DNA from: Aureispira sp. CCB-QB1
GTDB taxonomy: Bacteria; Bacteroidota; Bacteroidia; Chitinophagales; Saprospiraceae
Assembly (NCBI GenBank): GCA_945870185.1
Contig: CAMBRK010000013.1
Location: 18,913 to 82,912, forward strand
DNA: 64,000 nucleotides
Direction of reading: 5' to 3'
The first letter of the stretch is position 1; each line of letters opens with the position of its first letter. The translations under genes and the position numbers were made by a program. Under the pieces are notes generated by a model, which was not told where the DNA came from, ran no database searches, and saw only the letters and a list, made by a program, of their open reading frames with translations. Of the stretch, positions 18,239 through 27,759 are shown in pieces.

Positions 18239-18817
18239 TTAATCAAAAAAATATGCGTGATTTTTTAATTTTTCTTTAAGATGCTGAGATACTCGATACA
18301 CATTGTCTTCAACACTTCGCTTGGATATTTGGAGATACTCAGCTATCTCTTCATAAGTCAAGCCTTCAAATTTATTCATAACAAATATCTCCCTACTCTT
18401 ATCCTTAAGATCTTTCATAGCCAGCTCAAATGCTTGTCTTACTATGTATGGATCGAGCTGTTCCTCAGTTACATCTTCGATATTGGCTATAAGATGATCA
18501 GATAAATCATCGGCCTGTCTATGCTTCTGATTCCTTACAAAATCTATCATGGTATTTTTAGTAACTTGATAAAGGTAAGCTTTAGCGGATGTTTTGATGA
18601 TGATTTGCTCTTTTTGGTTCCAGATTTTTATAAACGTATTTTGAACAACTTCTTGGCTATTTTCATAATTATTCAAGTACCTGTTAACAAAGTTAACAAG
18701 TGGGTTGAAGTAATCTTTAAAAATTATTTCAAAATCAGCCTTACTCTCGAATGGTTTTTTGAAGCAAACTATTAAGTAATATTTACGTAAAATTAAAAAA
18801 AATCGAGATACAAACAC
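18239..18817 (-). CDS. ECF RNA polymerase sigma factor (Bacteroidota type)
   Basis: 192 residues. Region 2 (FEIIFKDYFNPLVNFVNRYL ... VVQNTFIKIWNQKEQI) and region 4 (ELAMKDLKDKSREIFVMNKFEGLTYEEIAEYLQISKRSVED), with the helix-turn-helix clearly visible at the end. It recruits RNA polymerase to a regulon probably controlled with the adjacent FecR protein. GTG at 18817 opens the frame and the homologous part begins only around residue 20, so the true start may be a little downstream. It follows the histidine kinase stop by 15 bp and may be read through from it. Confidence 0.92.
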   Translation of the reverse strand: MFVSRFFLILRKYYLIVCFKKPFESKADFEIIFKDYFNPLVNFVNRYLNNYENSQEVVQNTFIKIWNQKEQIIIKTSAKAYLYQVTKNTMIDFVRNQKHRQADDLSDHLIANIEDVTEEQLDPYIVRQAFELAMKDLKDKSREIFVMNKFEGLTYEEIAEYLQISKRSVEDNVYRVSQHLKEKLKNHAYFFD

Positions 18818-18832
18818 TATTTAGACACAAAA

Positions 18833-21800
18833 CTAATCTAAAGTCACCCTATTTTCATCTATATAATGTTCATCTGATCTCATCAAGGGTATGGAAACAA
18901 AAAAATCTGTGCCTACACCAGGAACCGTTTCGAAATATATTTTACCGTTAAAGGAATCAATCATATTGGCAGATATAGCGAGTCCAAGTCCTGTTCCAGA
19001 GTTTTTGGTGGTAAAATTAGGCGTAAAAACCTTATCTTTCATATGATCAGGAATACCTGTTCCATTATCAGTAATCCGGATGACTGCATCATTTTGCTGT
19101 TTTTTGAGTTCGATCTCTATCTTACCTCGTCTACTCTCCGGTATGGCCTGAATCGCATTTTTCAGGAGATTATTGAGAATTCTTACCAAATGATTTTTAT
19201 CTGCAAAAACATATAAGTCATCTATCGGCTCGATCATATGTATATCCATATCATCTCTCTTTCTGAATAGATCATGTATGGTTTCAATCACTTCATTCAA
19301 AATGACTTTTTCATTAGTAGCTTGAGGCATAGCTGCAAAATTCGAAAATTCATTGGCAATTTGACTCAGATTATCTATTTGTTCTATCAGCACAGCTGAT
19401 ACCCTCGGTATCATTTCGTGAGCTCTTTCAGGATTATCCTTTGCTGTTTTTTCAAGATATTGAATATTGAGCTTCATGGGTGTCAATGGATTTTTGATTT
19501 CGTGAGCCACTTGTTTGGCCATCTCCCGCCAAGCCATATCTCGCTCAGTTTTGGCCAATAAACCCGCACTTTTATCCAGTTCCTGAGTCAGATTATTGTA
19601 ATCACCTATTAACGTTCCGATTTCATCATTAGATTGCCATTCCAACAATTCATTAGATTTACCCAATTTGAATTTTTTCAGTTTTTCTGCAAGAATAGAT
19701 AACGGCTGTGTAATGGATTGTGCAATAGTAATGGCGATAGCTCCCGCGATCAAAAACAAAAAGATATAGGCGTTTAATATAGTACTTAAAAAATCAAGGA
19801 TGTTGGCAGCAGACTGATAATGTGATGGCTTGTATACATGTAAATATCCCAAAGGCTTAGATTGATTATTGAGAAACATAGGAATAAAGTTAAAACTTTG
19901 GAAATTACCCATGTTTATAGATTGGCTAGGGTTAGTCTTACTTAGTTTCCAGAAATGATATGGGATTTTAATCTCTACATCTGCCTTAGACGTAGTACCG
20001 ATCAGTGATCCATTAGAGTCATATAGCGATAAACTTTTATCATAAATGTAAGATAAATTGTTGAGCTTACTATTTAAAAATGAAAGGGCATATTCATCTT
20101 CAGAAAAATCTTGTATCTCCGTTTTAATATGATTGACTACACTCAATGTTTCTTCTTGATGGCGAATATTCTGTTGTGCTTGTATCAAATTTCTAAAATA
20201 AATTCCCGTAATCGCCCCAATTATTAAAAAAGTAAATAAAATCAAAACGATGATTGAAAGTTGAATTTTGGTTTTCAAAGATGATTTTTCGCCAAATTTC
20301 ATGTCTAGGTTTTTGGGTAAAAATTCGAATCGTGTATTTAACCAAGACAGTATCAATATAACAAACCCTCCAATAGTAAAAATAAATGAAAATAAAGAAA
20401 TCGGCTTAATCAACCCTGAAACTTTTTTCCATGAAATCAATCTATATTGTTCAGATGGGTTGTAGACTACAAAGGAGTACCCACCCATAATATTTGTTTC
20501 AGAAATTTTGGATATTGTTTCAAAATCAGGATTTCCGGAGTAAGTTTCTGACTTTTCTACTAAATTACCTTTATTAAAGATAGCAAACCCATATTTTTGG
20601 GAAAACTCTGTTTCTAAGGGTTTTAGTTTTTTGTCTGAAATGGTAAGAAACAAGTACCACGACCCATTAACGGGAGTAGTACGAGCTATCTCAAATCTGA
20701 CGATATATTTATTCTCAAAAGGATTAAAATAGACATTTTTACCTATTCTTTTAGCGTTTTTGTATGACAAATTCAATTTGTAAAAATCGGCAAAATGATT
20801 CTTAAATAGTGTAGTTCCTGTATTTTTATTAAACAGTTCGATCTTTACTTTAAATGAATCACTTTCAAAATAACCCATACTGTCTATCATATAACCATAC
20901 ATATCATCAGCATCTAGCTTAGAATTTACTTCCAAGGTAGAAATTTTGGTAAATATGTCTTGAGTTATCCATCGCTGCTGTAACGATTCTATTTCACTGA
21001 CTACACGTGTATTGGGTTCTGAATAGTAAGATTTTAAAAAAGCATCTCTTTCCGAAATATCTTTTTCAAGACCAAAATAAAACAAGGTAACCGCAAGAAA
21101 ACCGGAGAACAATACCATCCACCAGATCAAGTAAGTGATCTTTTTGTCATTGTTTTCAGTATAGGCATCTATAACCAGTGTATAGGCTGCAACAAAAACC
21201 AAAAACATCCATATCGGAACAGGTGAAGGCCAAATGGCTAATGATAAAATAAATCCTAAAATCCACCCTATTCCACTGTATAAAAACTTGGTTTGATTAG
21301 ATAGTGTCCCTAAATTGACCCATTCATAAAGTATTTGGGTACATTGAAAAATGACTAAACATTTAAACAGAAAACATATGATCAGTAAAAAACTTATAGC
21401 ATTAAATTCAAGAAGTGCTTCGATCTCAAGATTGGCACTACTATGGAGCACAAAACCTTGTATGGTATGAATAAAAGTATAAAAAAGCAAAAAAGTAATG
21501 CTTCCCGCAAATATGGCTATCACCTTAGGACTTCTCCCAATGAGATGCTTCAAGTATTTTAACCCGATAGGAAGCCAAAGGACTAAAAAGATTTCTGCTA
21601 CTACATTAATAAGTAAATGGGCAAGATTTGGCGAAAAGAAAGAATCTATATTCTGAACATCAAAAATTTCAAGCTCACCCACCAAATAATGATCAAAATA
21701 AAACACATGAAGACACTTATACAAAACAAAAACCAAAGCTGCAAATGATAATATCCTTACATTTTTGGCACTTTCTACCTTCAACTGTGTAGTAAAAAAG

Positions 21801-22336
21801 ATTCCCAGAAATATGAAAGCAAAATATGAAAGTACCCAACCTATCTTTTTAAATACAGGAAAACTACTGCTTTCCAATACTTGAATTCCCAACCGGTGTG
21901 ACCCTACATTAAAATCCAAATTTCCAATATTTTGGGTCAAGATATAGTTATGGCTATAGAGTACTAGATGATTATATGCACTGATATCCAGTTTTACTAT
22001 GACCTTCTGAATAGTATCACCTATGGTCGCTAATTGGAAGGATGACTCTACCTCGGATTTTGAAATTTCTGAAGCGTGATTCCAGAACACTATACTATCT
22101 CGATAAAACACATCTATGGCAAGAGGGACTGCATCCAGAGCCTTAAGCATTACCTTGTCTTGATCGCTTTTTAAATACTGGTCAACTATATTTTGGGTTT
22201 GGGATAGGTAACGTTCTATGTCCGTTTTGCACCTATGTACGGTTTCTTTTTCATCTATTGAAATAGCACTTCCTATAAAAGCAAGCAAGGCCAAGATGAA
22301 TAATATGATAGATATCTTTAAAGAGTGTTTAAGCAT
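18833..22336 (-). CDS. Large NtrY-like sensor histidine kinase
   Basis: 1167 residues. One N-terminal membrane anchor and a sensor loop (to about 165), a block of seven to nine membrane helices (about 165-420), a second outside loop (about 430-630), two further helices flanking a third sensor region (about 690-860), then HAMP, HisKA with the phospho-acceptor His945 in AHEIKNP, and an HATPase_c domain (N box near 1055-1062 LNNLLKNA; DNGTGIP and GTGLGLA boxes). It senses an unknown extracellular or membrane signal and phosphorylates a response regulator. None is encoded in this window, so the partner is elsewhere. The ECF sigma gene starts 15 bp after its stop. Confidence 0.92.
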   Translation of the reverse strand: MLKHSLKISIILFILALLAFIGSAISIDEKETVHRCKTDIERYLSQTQNIVDQYLKSDQDKVMLKALDAVPLAIDVFYRDSIVFWNHASEISKSEVESSFQLATIGDTIQKVIVKLDISAYNHLVLYSHNYILTQNIGNLDFNVGSHRLGIQVLESSSFPVFKKIGWVLSYFAFIFLGIFFTTQLKVESAKNVRILSFAALVFVLYKCLHVFYFDHYLVGELEIFDVQNIDSFFSPNLAHLLINVVAEIFLVLWLPIGLKYLKHLIGRSPKVIAIFAGSITFLLFYTFIHTIQGFVLHSSANLEIEALLEFNAISFLLIICFLFKCLVIFQCTQILYEWVNLGTLSNQTKFLYSGIGWILGFILSLAIWPSPVPIWMFLVFVAAYTLVIDAYTENNDKKITYLIWWMVLFSGFLAVTLFYFGLEKDISERDAFLKSYYSEPNTRVVSEIESLQQRWITQDIFTKISTLEVNSKLDADDMYGYMIDSMGYFESDSFKVKIELFNKNTGTTLFKNHFADFYKLNLSYKNAKRIGKNVYFNPFENKYIVRFEIARTTPVNGSWYLFLTISDKKLKPLETEFSQKYGFAIFNKGNLVEKSETYSGNPDFETISKISETNIMGGYSFVVYNPSEQYRLISWKKVSGLIKPISLFSFIFTIGGFVILILSWLNTRFEFLPKNLDMKFGEKSSLKTKIQLSIIVLILFTFLIIGAITGIYFRNLIQAQQNIRHQEETLSVVNHIKTEIQDFSEDEYALSFLNSKLNNLSYIYDKSLSLYDSNGSLIGTTSKADVEIKIPYHFWKLSKTNPSQSINMGNFQSFNFIPMFLNNQSKPLGYLHVYKPSHYQSAANILDFLSTILNAYIFLFLIAGAIAITIAQSITQPLSILAEKLKKFKLGKSNELLEWQSNDEIGTLIGDYNNLTQELDKSAGLLAKTERDMAWREMAKQVAHEIKNPLTPMKLNIQYLEKTAKDNPERAHEMIPRVSAVLIEQIDNLSQIANEFSNFAAMPQATNEKVILNEVIETIHDLFRKRDDMDIHMIEPIDDLYVFADKNHLVRILNNLLKNAIQAIPESRRGKIEIELKKQQNDAVIRITDNGTGIPDHMKDKVFTPNFTTKNSGTGLGLAISANMIDSFNGKIYFETVPGVGTDFFVSIPLMRSDEHYIDENRVTLD

Positions 22337-22627
22337 ATACCACCCAATGATTTGTTGTCCAAAGACACTGTATTGTAAATAAAGGGCTAAGATATTACAA
22401 ATCTGAATAATAAGAAAATAAACATTAAAAATAAATGTAATATCAATTTAGAATTGGTTTAGCCCACTAAGATTCGAACAAAATTACAAATAGTTATTAA
22501 AAATATGGTTACAAATATTACTAGCATGATTTCTGTCTTCCAGGAGACAATACTTCAATTTGATAAATAAAACCAACCAGCAAATCAGTTTTAGAACGTA
22601 TCTTTAAATCAACAAAATTTAAAAATT

Positions 22628-24736
22628 ATGAGACTCAAATTTTTCTTATTAAAAATCATTGTATTGTTATCATTTTGTTCATCACTAGAAGCACAGAATA
22701 ATAATTTTAGATTTATAGACCCAAAAGCACAATGGAGGAGTGGACTAGGCTTGATTACTTATGCAGAATATATAGTGAGGATTGACCAGAACTTTGCACA
22801 TTGTGACTTGTACCTTACTTATACAGCCAATATTCCCAACTTTACAAACCCAAAAGATACTTTTGAAGTTGTTCAGTATTTTAATTTACCTAAGCAAACT
22901 TTGGTCACAGATTCTTGGTTATGGGTTGATTCAGTGATCATGAAAGCCGATATTTTGGAAAGGCGTTCAGCTTTTAATATTTATGAAGGGATTGTGAACA
23001 GAAGACAAGATCCATCAATACTTTTTAAAAATTCTGAAACACAATATGAATTTAGAATTTTTCCGATTGCAAATAAAAAATCAAGAAGGGTTAAACTCTC
23101 TTTTACCATACCCTTAAACAGAGTGAAGGACAATTTGTCATTACCATTGCCTGTAGGTCTCATTTCTGCGTCGGTTACAAAACCAAACATCCTCATAAAA
23201 GTTAAGTATGATGAAACATATCAAAAAATAATTAATGATTTAGGGTTTTCAGAGACATATGATAACTTCTTGGGTAAGCATTATAAAACAACTGTACTCC
23301 CTACGACTTATAGTTTAAGTCCAGAGCTTCCTATAAATATTCAAATGAATCAAAGTCAAGTAATTTTTGCTACGCAGAAAACACCTGAAAATGATTTGAA
23401 GAAAAATTATCAAATTTCATTCAACCCCTTATTATCCTTTGGCTTAGATAATAGCGAAGCACGAAATGTGGTCATATTAATAGATCATGAAACAGTAACT
23501 AGCTCAATTAATAAACAAAGTATGATTAATAATGTGAAAGCATTTATGAATAATACTTTGTATCCGACTGATTCTATTCAAATCATTTTCACCAATAACA
23601 AAGCCAATACATTATTCAATACCTTTATTCCTTATAATGCCAACACATTAAATAATTTTTTAAATACTATAACTTTAGGAGATATAAGCCTTTTATATAG
23701 TGGGATGTATGATGCTTATGACCTTCTTAAAAATAAAGCTAATCCAGTCTTAGTAGTCTTTTCATCAGGTGTTTCTTTTGCCAACAGTTCTGTGGCAGCA
23801 TCTGCGAAAAACAATTTGTATAATTTATTCAAAACTGTTCCAAAATCTTTTTTTATTAATTATAATAATGCAAATGCACCAGGTTTTTGGTACCAAAATC
23901 AGTTTTATTACGGTAACAACTTATTTTACAATACTATGTCTTCAAATTCGGGAGGTACATTTGTCTCTTTAGTAGGAAATATCAATAACGTTTCTTCTCC
24001 TTCAGCAGCAATACAAAGAATTTCAGAAAATTTTGAAGAATACAGCTTAAATAATTATGAAATGGAAATACGAATTAAATCAGCGGACGGAGGATTTAGT
24101 TACGATAATACTAACTTTAAAAATAAAAAAACCGGATTTTCTCAAACAGGATTATTAGTAGGAAAACCACCTTATACCATCGAAGGAGTCTTTTACAATG
24201 AAAAAGATGTCGTTTCAAAAAAATTTATAATCGATGAAATTAACATCAATGATGGATACGCTCATGCTGATCAAATACATGCAGGGCTTAACATTTTAAA
24301 ATTTGAAACAGAAGCATTAAAAACTAAAGAGTCCCAAATTGTAAATTTGAGTTTAGAAAACAGGGTATTATCTAGATTTACTGCATTTTTAGCATTAGAA
24401 CCTAATCTTCAAACCCCATGCTTTACCTGTGAAGATGAGTCCAATACACCAACTGCTACCAATCAAACTCAATTTGGCCATCAAGTTAAAGTATTCCCTA
24501 ATCCATTCTCTGAAATTATCGCCATTGAGATTCAAGATGTAAAAAATGCAAAAATAGAAGATCTCAGTATTTTTGACTCTATGGGAAGAAAATATGATGT
24601 AGCATATGATGTTAAATATAATGATGATAGCCTTAGTATTACTATACAAGGAGGAAATCTTAAATCCGGTATCTATTTTGTAAAAGTAAAGCTTGGTGAT
24701 AAATTATTGACTTTTAAGATAATAAAAAGTTCTTAA
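22628..24736 (+). CDS. VIT/von Willebrand A domain protein exported by T9SS
   Basis: 702 residues. Signal peptide 1-22 (SSLEAQ), a VIT-like N-terminal domain at about 40-200 (AHCDLYLTYTANIPN; ADILERRSAFNIYEGI), and a vWA-like domain at about 285-470 in which the metal-site motif DxSxS is not conserved (VVILIDHETVTSS). A beta region and a T9SS sorting domain follow (VKVFPNPFSEIIAIEI ... LKSGIYFVKVKL). It should be a surface or secreted protein acting in protein-protein contacts. It is divergent from the histidine kinase across 290 bp and is followed by rnpB. Confidence 0.8.
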   Translation: MRLKFFLLKIIVLLSFCSSLEAQNNNFRFIDPKAQWRSGLGLITYAEYIVRIDQNFAHCDLYLTYTANIPNFTNPKDTFEVVQYFNLPKQTLVTDSWLWVDSVIMKADILERRSAFNIYEGIVNRRQDPSILFKNSETQYEFRIFPIANKKSRRVKLSFTIPLNRVKDNLSLPLPVGLISASVTKPNILIKVKYDETYQKIINDLGFSETYDNFLGKHYKTTVLPTTYSLSPELPINIQMNQSQVIFATQKTPENDLKKNYQISFNPLLSFGLDNSEARNVVILIDHETVTSSINKQSMINNVKAFMNNTLYPTDSIQIIFTNNKANTLFNTFIPYNANTLNNFLNTITLGDISLLYSGMYDAYDLLKNKANPVLVVFSSGVSFANSSVAASAKNNLYNLFKTVPKSFFINYNNANAPGFWYQNQFYYGNNLFYNTMSSNSGGTFVSLVGNINNVSSPSAAIQRISENFEEYSLNNYEMEIRIKSADGGFSYDNTNFKNKKTGFSQTGLLVGKPPYTIEGVFYNEKDVVSKKFIIDEININDGYAHADQIHAGLNILKFETEALKTKESQIVNLSLENRVLSRFTAFLALEPNLQTPCFTCEDESNTPTATNQTQFGHQVKVFPNPFSEIIAIEIQDVKNAKIEDLSIFDSMGRKYDVAYDVKYNDDSLSITIQGGNLKSGIYFVKVKLGDKLLTFKIIKSS

Positions 24737-24815
24737 TACAAGTCGATTAAAACACAATCTTAGTAAGCAGTTTCTTTAAAAATGCATTATCTCCTATAAA
24801 ACCATAAATAACTAC

Positions 24816-24823
24816 TACCTTTG
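24816..24823 (+). promoter_or_regulatory. -7 box (TACCTTTG) of rnpB
   Basis: TACCTTTG matches the TAnnTTTG consensus and ends 5 bp before the predicted 5' end of the RNase P RNA, the expected distance to a transcription start. Confidence 0.65.
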
Positions 24824-24827
24824 TGGT

Positions 24828-25190
24828 AGATATACCGCTCTATCGCTTGTGACTGTTGTTGCAAGAGGAAAGTCCGGACAACGTAGAGCACCACACCATC
24901 TAACGGATGGGATCATGCTTAGGTATGGTACAGCTTAGTGTCACAGAAAATAACCGCCGGCTTGCCGGTAAGGGTGAAAATGAGAGGTAAGAGCTCTCGT
25001 GGTGTTGCAGTAATGCAGGATCAGGACAAACCTTGTGGGTTGAAATGCCATGTATATTCACAGCCTCTCGTAGGAGAAACTGGCTCGGTTTTCAGGTAGT
25101 ACTACCTATGTGAAGGGGTAGGCAGCTTAGATAAATGATAGAGCAGATACTAATGAGTATTGGACAGAATCCGGCTTACAGGTATATCTC
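24828..25190 (+). ncRNA. rnpB: RNase P RNA (bacterial class A)
   Basis: Conserved RNase P RNA blocks appear in order: GAGGAAAGTCCGGAC near 24867 (CR I), ACAGAAAATAACCGCC, GGTAAGGGTGAAA, a central AGAGGTAAGAGCTC, GATAAATGAT near 25131, and ACAGAATCCGGCTTACA near 25163 (CR V). The first and last bases pair (AGATATACC at 24828-24836 with GGTATATCT at 25181-25189), closing helix P1 and fixing both ends. It is the catalytic RNA that matures the 5' ends of tRNAs. A -7 box lies 5 bp upstream and a terminator immediately downstream. Confidence 0.97.
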
Positions 25191-25195
25191 TTTTT

Positions 25196-25242
25196 AAAAA
25201 CAGTCAAATGATTCTTGTTTTATTTGACTGTTTTTTTTTTTT
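25196..25242. terminator. Bidirectional terminator between rnpB and the ABC permease
   Basis: ACAGTCAAAT and ATTTGACTGT form a 10-bp perfect stem followed by T12 on the plus strand. The left side carries A5, so the same hairpin can end the leftward permease operon, whose stop lies only 6 bp away. Confidence 0.85.
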
Positions 25243-25247
25243 GCTAT

Positions 25248-26384
25248 TTATTGGTTAGTTCTAATTTTACTTAAATAGTGGTTGGCTATGATATTTAAAC
25301 TTAAAATAATCACCATAATGGCCAAGCCAGGGAATACGACCAACCACCATTGTTGCATATCTCTTCCAGAAGCCATCATTTTGCCCCAGGTAACCGTTTC
25401 TACAGGTAGCCCAATACCCAAAAATGATATGGTAGACTCTGCTAGGATAGCTCCTGAAACACTAAAGCAGATCAAAACGATCATGGTTGGCATAATGTTG
25501 GGTAAGATATGCCTGATCAGTATTCTTAAATCTGAAAATCCTAGTATTCTAGCGGCAGTGATGTAATTTTCTTCCATGATGGCCAAAGTCTCTGCGCGAG
25601 CATGTCTGGCAAATTCTGTCCAACCTAATATCGTAATCATAAAAATGATATTCCAAACAGAAGGTATCACAAAAACACCGGTCAAAGCCAAAAGCAAAAA
25701 TATACCGGGAAATGATTTACGCCAAGTTATGATTTTCATCAATAATTGATCCGGATTTATTCGATATTTGGGTGTTTTCTTCAATATATGGTCAGATATA
25801 AAATACAGCATACCCAAAATAAATAGAATCAGTAGAGCTATCCAAACAGCTCCTGTAAGTCCGGAATAGATCCACTCAAAGATGAAATAAAACCCACCAA
25901 AGGTAATTCCAGTAATCAGAATAATATATTGTAAAATATTGATTGCTATACCTTTGACGCTGTAGTATGCTGCAGCCATACCCAGAGAAGTCCCTATAAA
26001 AAAGGTAAATATCACAGATAAAACGCCTATCATCAGTGATATTCTGGTGCCGTGAATCATACCTGCAGCGGTGTCCCTGCCGAGTTTGTCCGTACCGAGC
26101 CAATGAATTTTACCATTTCCATGAGTTGGGTAAGATCCCGGTGATAATGAAGCGTGACCATTGATATTGGTTGTCTGTGGTCCATAAGGTATACATGCCA
26201 AAATACAACTCTGATCATCAGTTTTTGCAAGGGTATTCTCTAAAAAAGGGAAAGTCGCCGACCCGTTAACATGGCAATAAAGTGGCTTCTCGTTAGCCAT
26301 CATAGGTCCAAAAATGGCTACCAATATGTACACTACAATGACCAATACAGATAATTTTACCCCCAAAAACGCACTTGTCTTCAT
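25248..26384 (-). CDS. Oligopeptide/dipeptide ABC permease, OppC/DppC type, enlarged
   Basis: 378 residues. It has the binding-protein-dependent permease core with the EAA-type loop near residues 280-300 (EENYITAARILGFSDLRILIRHILPN) and six to seven membrane segments. The typical OppC 'HWLGTDKLGRDTAAGMIHGTRISL' region is preceded by an unusually long extracytoplasmic loop (about 30-85, Cys-containing), and a further segment at about 130-220 is inserted relative to the usual 300-residue length. The ATG at 26384 overlaps the OppB stop as ATGA and is preferred over the longer frame starting at 26423. It partners with the OppB-like permease upstream; no ATPase gene is adjacent. Confidence 0.9.
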   Translation of the reverse strand: MKTSAFLGVKLSVLVIVVYILVAIFGPMMANEKPLYCHVNGSATFPFLENTLAKTDDQSCILACIPYGPQTTNINGHASLSPGSYPTHGNGKIHWLGTDKLGRDTAAGMIHGTRISLMIGVLSVIFTFFIGTSLGMAAAYYSVKGIAINILQYIILITGITFGGFYFIFEWIYSGLTGAVWIALLILFILGMLYFISDHILKKTPKYRINPDQLLMKIITWRKSFPGIFLLLALTGVFVIPSVWNIIFMITILGWTEFARHARAETLAIMEENYITAARILGFSDLRILIRHILPNIMPTMIVLICFSVSGAILAESTISFLGIGLPVETVTWGKMMASGRDMQQWWLVVFPGLAIMVIILSLNIIANHYLSKIRTNQ

Positions 26385-27757
26385 GATATCTGCATTTTTT
26401 GGTGGATTTTGGGATTCGCCCAAGCATAAAAGATCTCAGTAATCGTTAAGAATAATATAGTAACTATACTCAATACGATCAAAATACCGAAAACTACATT
26501 CCAATCGCTACCTAAAATACTATCATACATCAGCCGACCCATGCCAGGAATATTAAAAATGACTTCTATGATCAAAGCTCCCGCCAATCCTGATGCCAGT
26601 CTGCCACCTGCGATCGTGATCAATGGCAACAATACATTCGGCAATATATGTTTGATCAGGATGCTTCCTTCTGTCAATCCTTTGGCTCTTGCCATCAGAA
26701 TATAAGTTTTAGACTTTTGCTCTTCGGTATTGTTTCTAATGATGGTACTTATTTGAGCTATGTCATTGGCCACCATACAAATTACAGGCAAGACCAATTG
26801 ATGGCTGTTTTGGATGATAGTTTTCCACATCGATTGACCATCAGGTACATACCAGATACCCGGTGCAGGAAAAATATGGACCCACGACCCATATCTATCA
26901 GATGTAGTATATAAAATTAATAAAGATGCCAACCAAAATGCGGGTATGGAGTAGAGCACCAACCAAAAAAAGTTGCTTCCTTTAGCTATCCAAGTATTGG
27001 AGTAGTAGCCACTGTACAATCCCGTAGGTATAGAAATCATCAAGGCAATACTCGTACTTAATATTGCCAGCAAAAGTGTCCATCGGATCGCTTTACTTAT
27101 TTTTTGCGACACTGGCCTCCCATCTTTTATGGACTGACCCAAGTCCCCTTTAAAAACGGAAATTGCCCAATGATGAAACTGATTTTCGGCACCATGCCAA
27201 ACTAATTTTGGGTAGTACCAAGTCACTTTAGTGACATCCATAGATGATAGAGCAGATTTAAAATTCTTTACATCATCTTTAAAAGCAGTAGGAGATGGTT
27301 GTAATGTATCGCACCAACGAATGAGTTGTTTTACATCATTTTCAAATTGTAGATTTTTTAAAACATGGGTAAACTTTTTGCTTGTATCTTTTTCTATGTT
27401 GGAGATCAAAACTTGTCGTTCGTTCAGAACTTCAATAATTTTTTTGCTGTGGTACTTTTCAGACTGCCATTTTTGCGTGAGGTACCTATCCTGGATATCA
27501 AGTATACTATGTACATTATCATGATAAAAATGGGGCAAGACAGAAATATAAAAAAGGGGCTTATCTAAACCTTCTTTTAGGTATATTTTTTGGTATTCTC
27601 GATTATAATTGGATGCTTCAGGCTGCACACCCTGTAGAATGAGCATGGATTCAGCATGGTCTCCGGGGATCAGTTTACTTAAAAAAAAGGCTGTCACCAT
27701 GACTACAAAAACTGTTGGAAACAGAAACAGCAACTTTCTTAAGATAAATGGGATCAT
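26381..27757 (-). CDS. Oligopeptide/dipeptide ABC permease, OppB/DppB type, enlarged
   Basis: 458 residues against about 310-340 for the family. After the first membrane helix (about 9-29, FLFPTVFVVMVTAFFLS) an inserted, mostly helical domain of about 140 residues (35-190) faces the periplasm. The permease core follows: FKGDLGQSIKDGRPVS, TLLLAILSTSIALMISIPTG, and the EAA loop at about 348-372 (ILMARAKGLTEGSILIKHILPN). It makes the inner-membrane channel for peptide uptake with the OppC-type partner. It starts 2 bp after the solute-binding-protein stop, so the three genes are one operon. Confidence 0.9.
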   Translation of the reverse strand: MIPFILRKLLFLFPTVFVVMVTAFFLSKLIPGDHAESMLILQGVQPEASNYNREYQKIYLKEGLDKPLFYISVLPHFYHDNVHSILDIQDRYLTQKWQSEKYHSKKIIEVLNERQVLISNIEKDTSKKFTHVLKNLQFENDVKQLIRWCDTLQPSPTAFKDDVKNFKSALSSMDVTKVTWYYPKLVWHGAENQFHHWAISVFKGDLGQSIKDGRPVSQKISKAIRWTLLLAILSTSIALMISIPTGLYSGYYSNTWIAKGSNFFWLVLYSIPAFWLASLLILYTTSDRYGSWVHIFPAPGIWYVPDGQSMWKTIIQNSHQLVLPVICMVANDIAQISTIIRNNTEEQKSKTYILMARAKGLTEGSILIKHILPNVLLPLITIAGGRLASGLAGALIIEVIFNIPGMGRLMYDSILGSDWNVVFGILIVLSIVTILFLTITEIFYAWANPKIHQKMQIS

Positions 27758-27759
27758 TA

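Noticed and set aside
25196..25242. Terminator hairpin considered as part of rnpB structure
   Set aside because: The P1 helix closes at 25189, before the hairpin, and the T12 tract marks it as a terminator.
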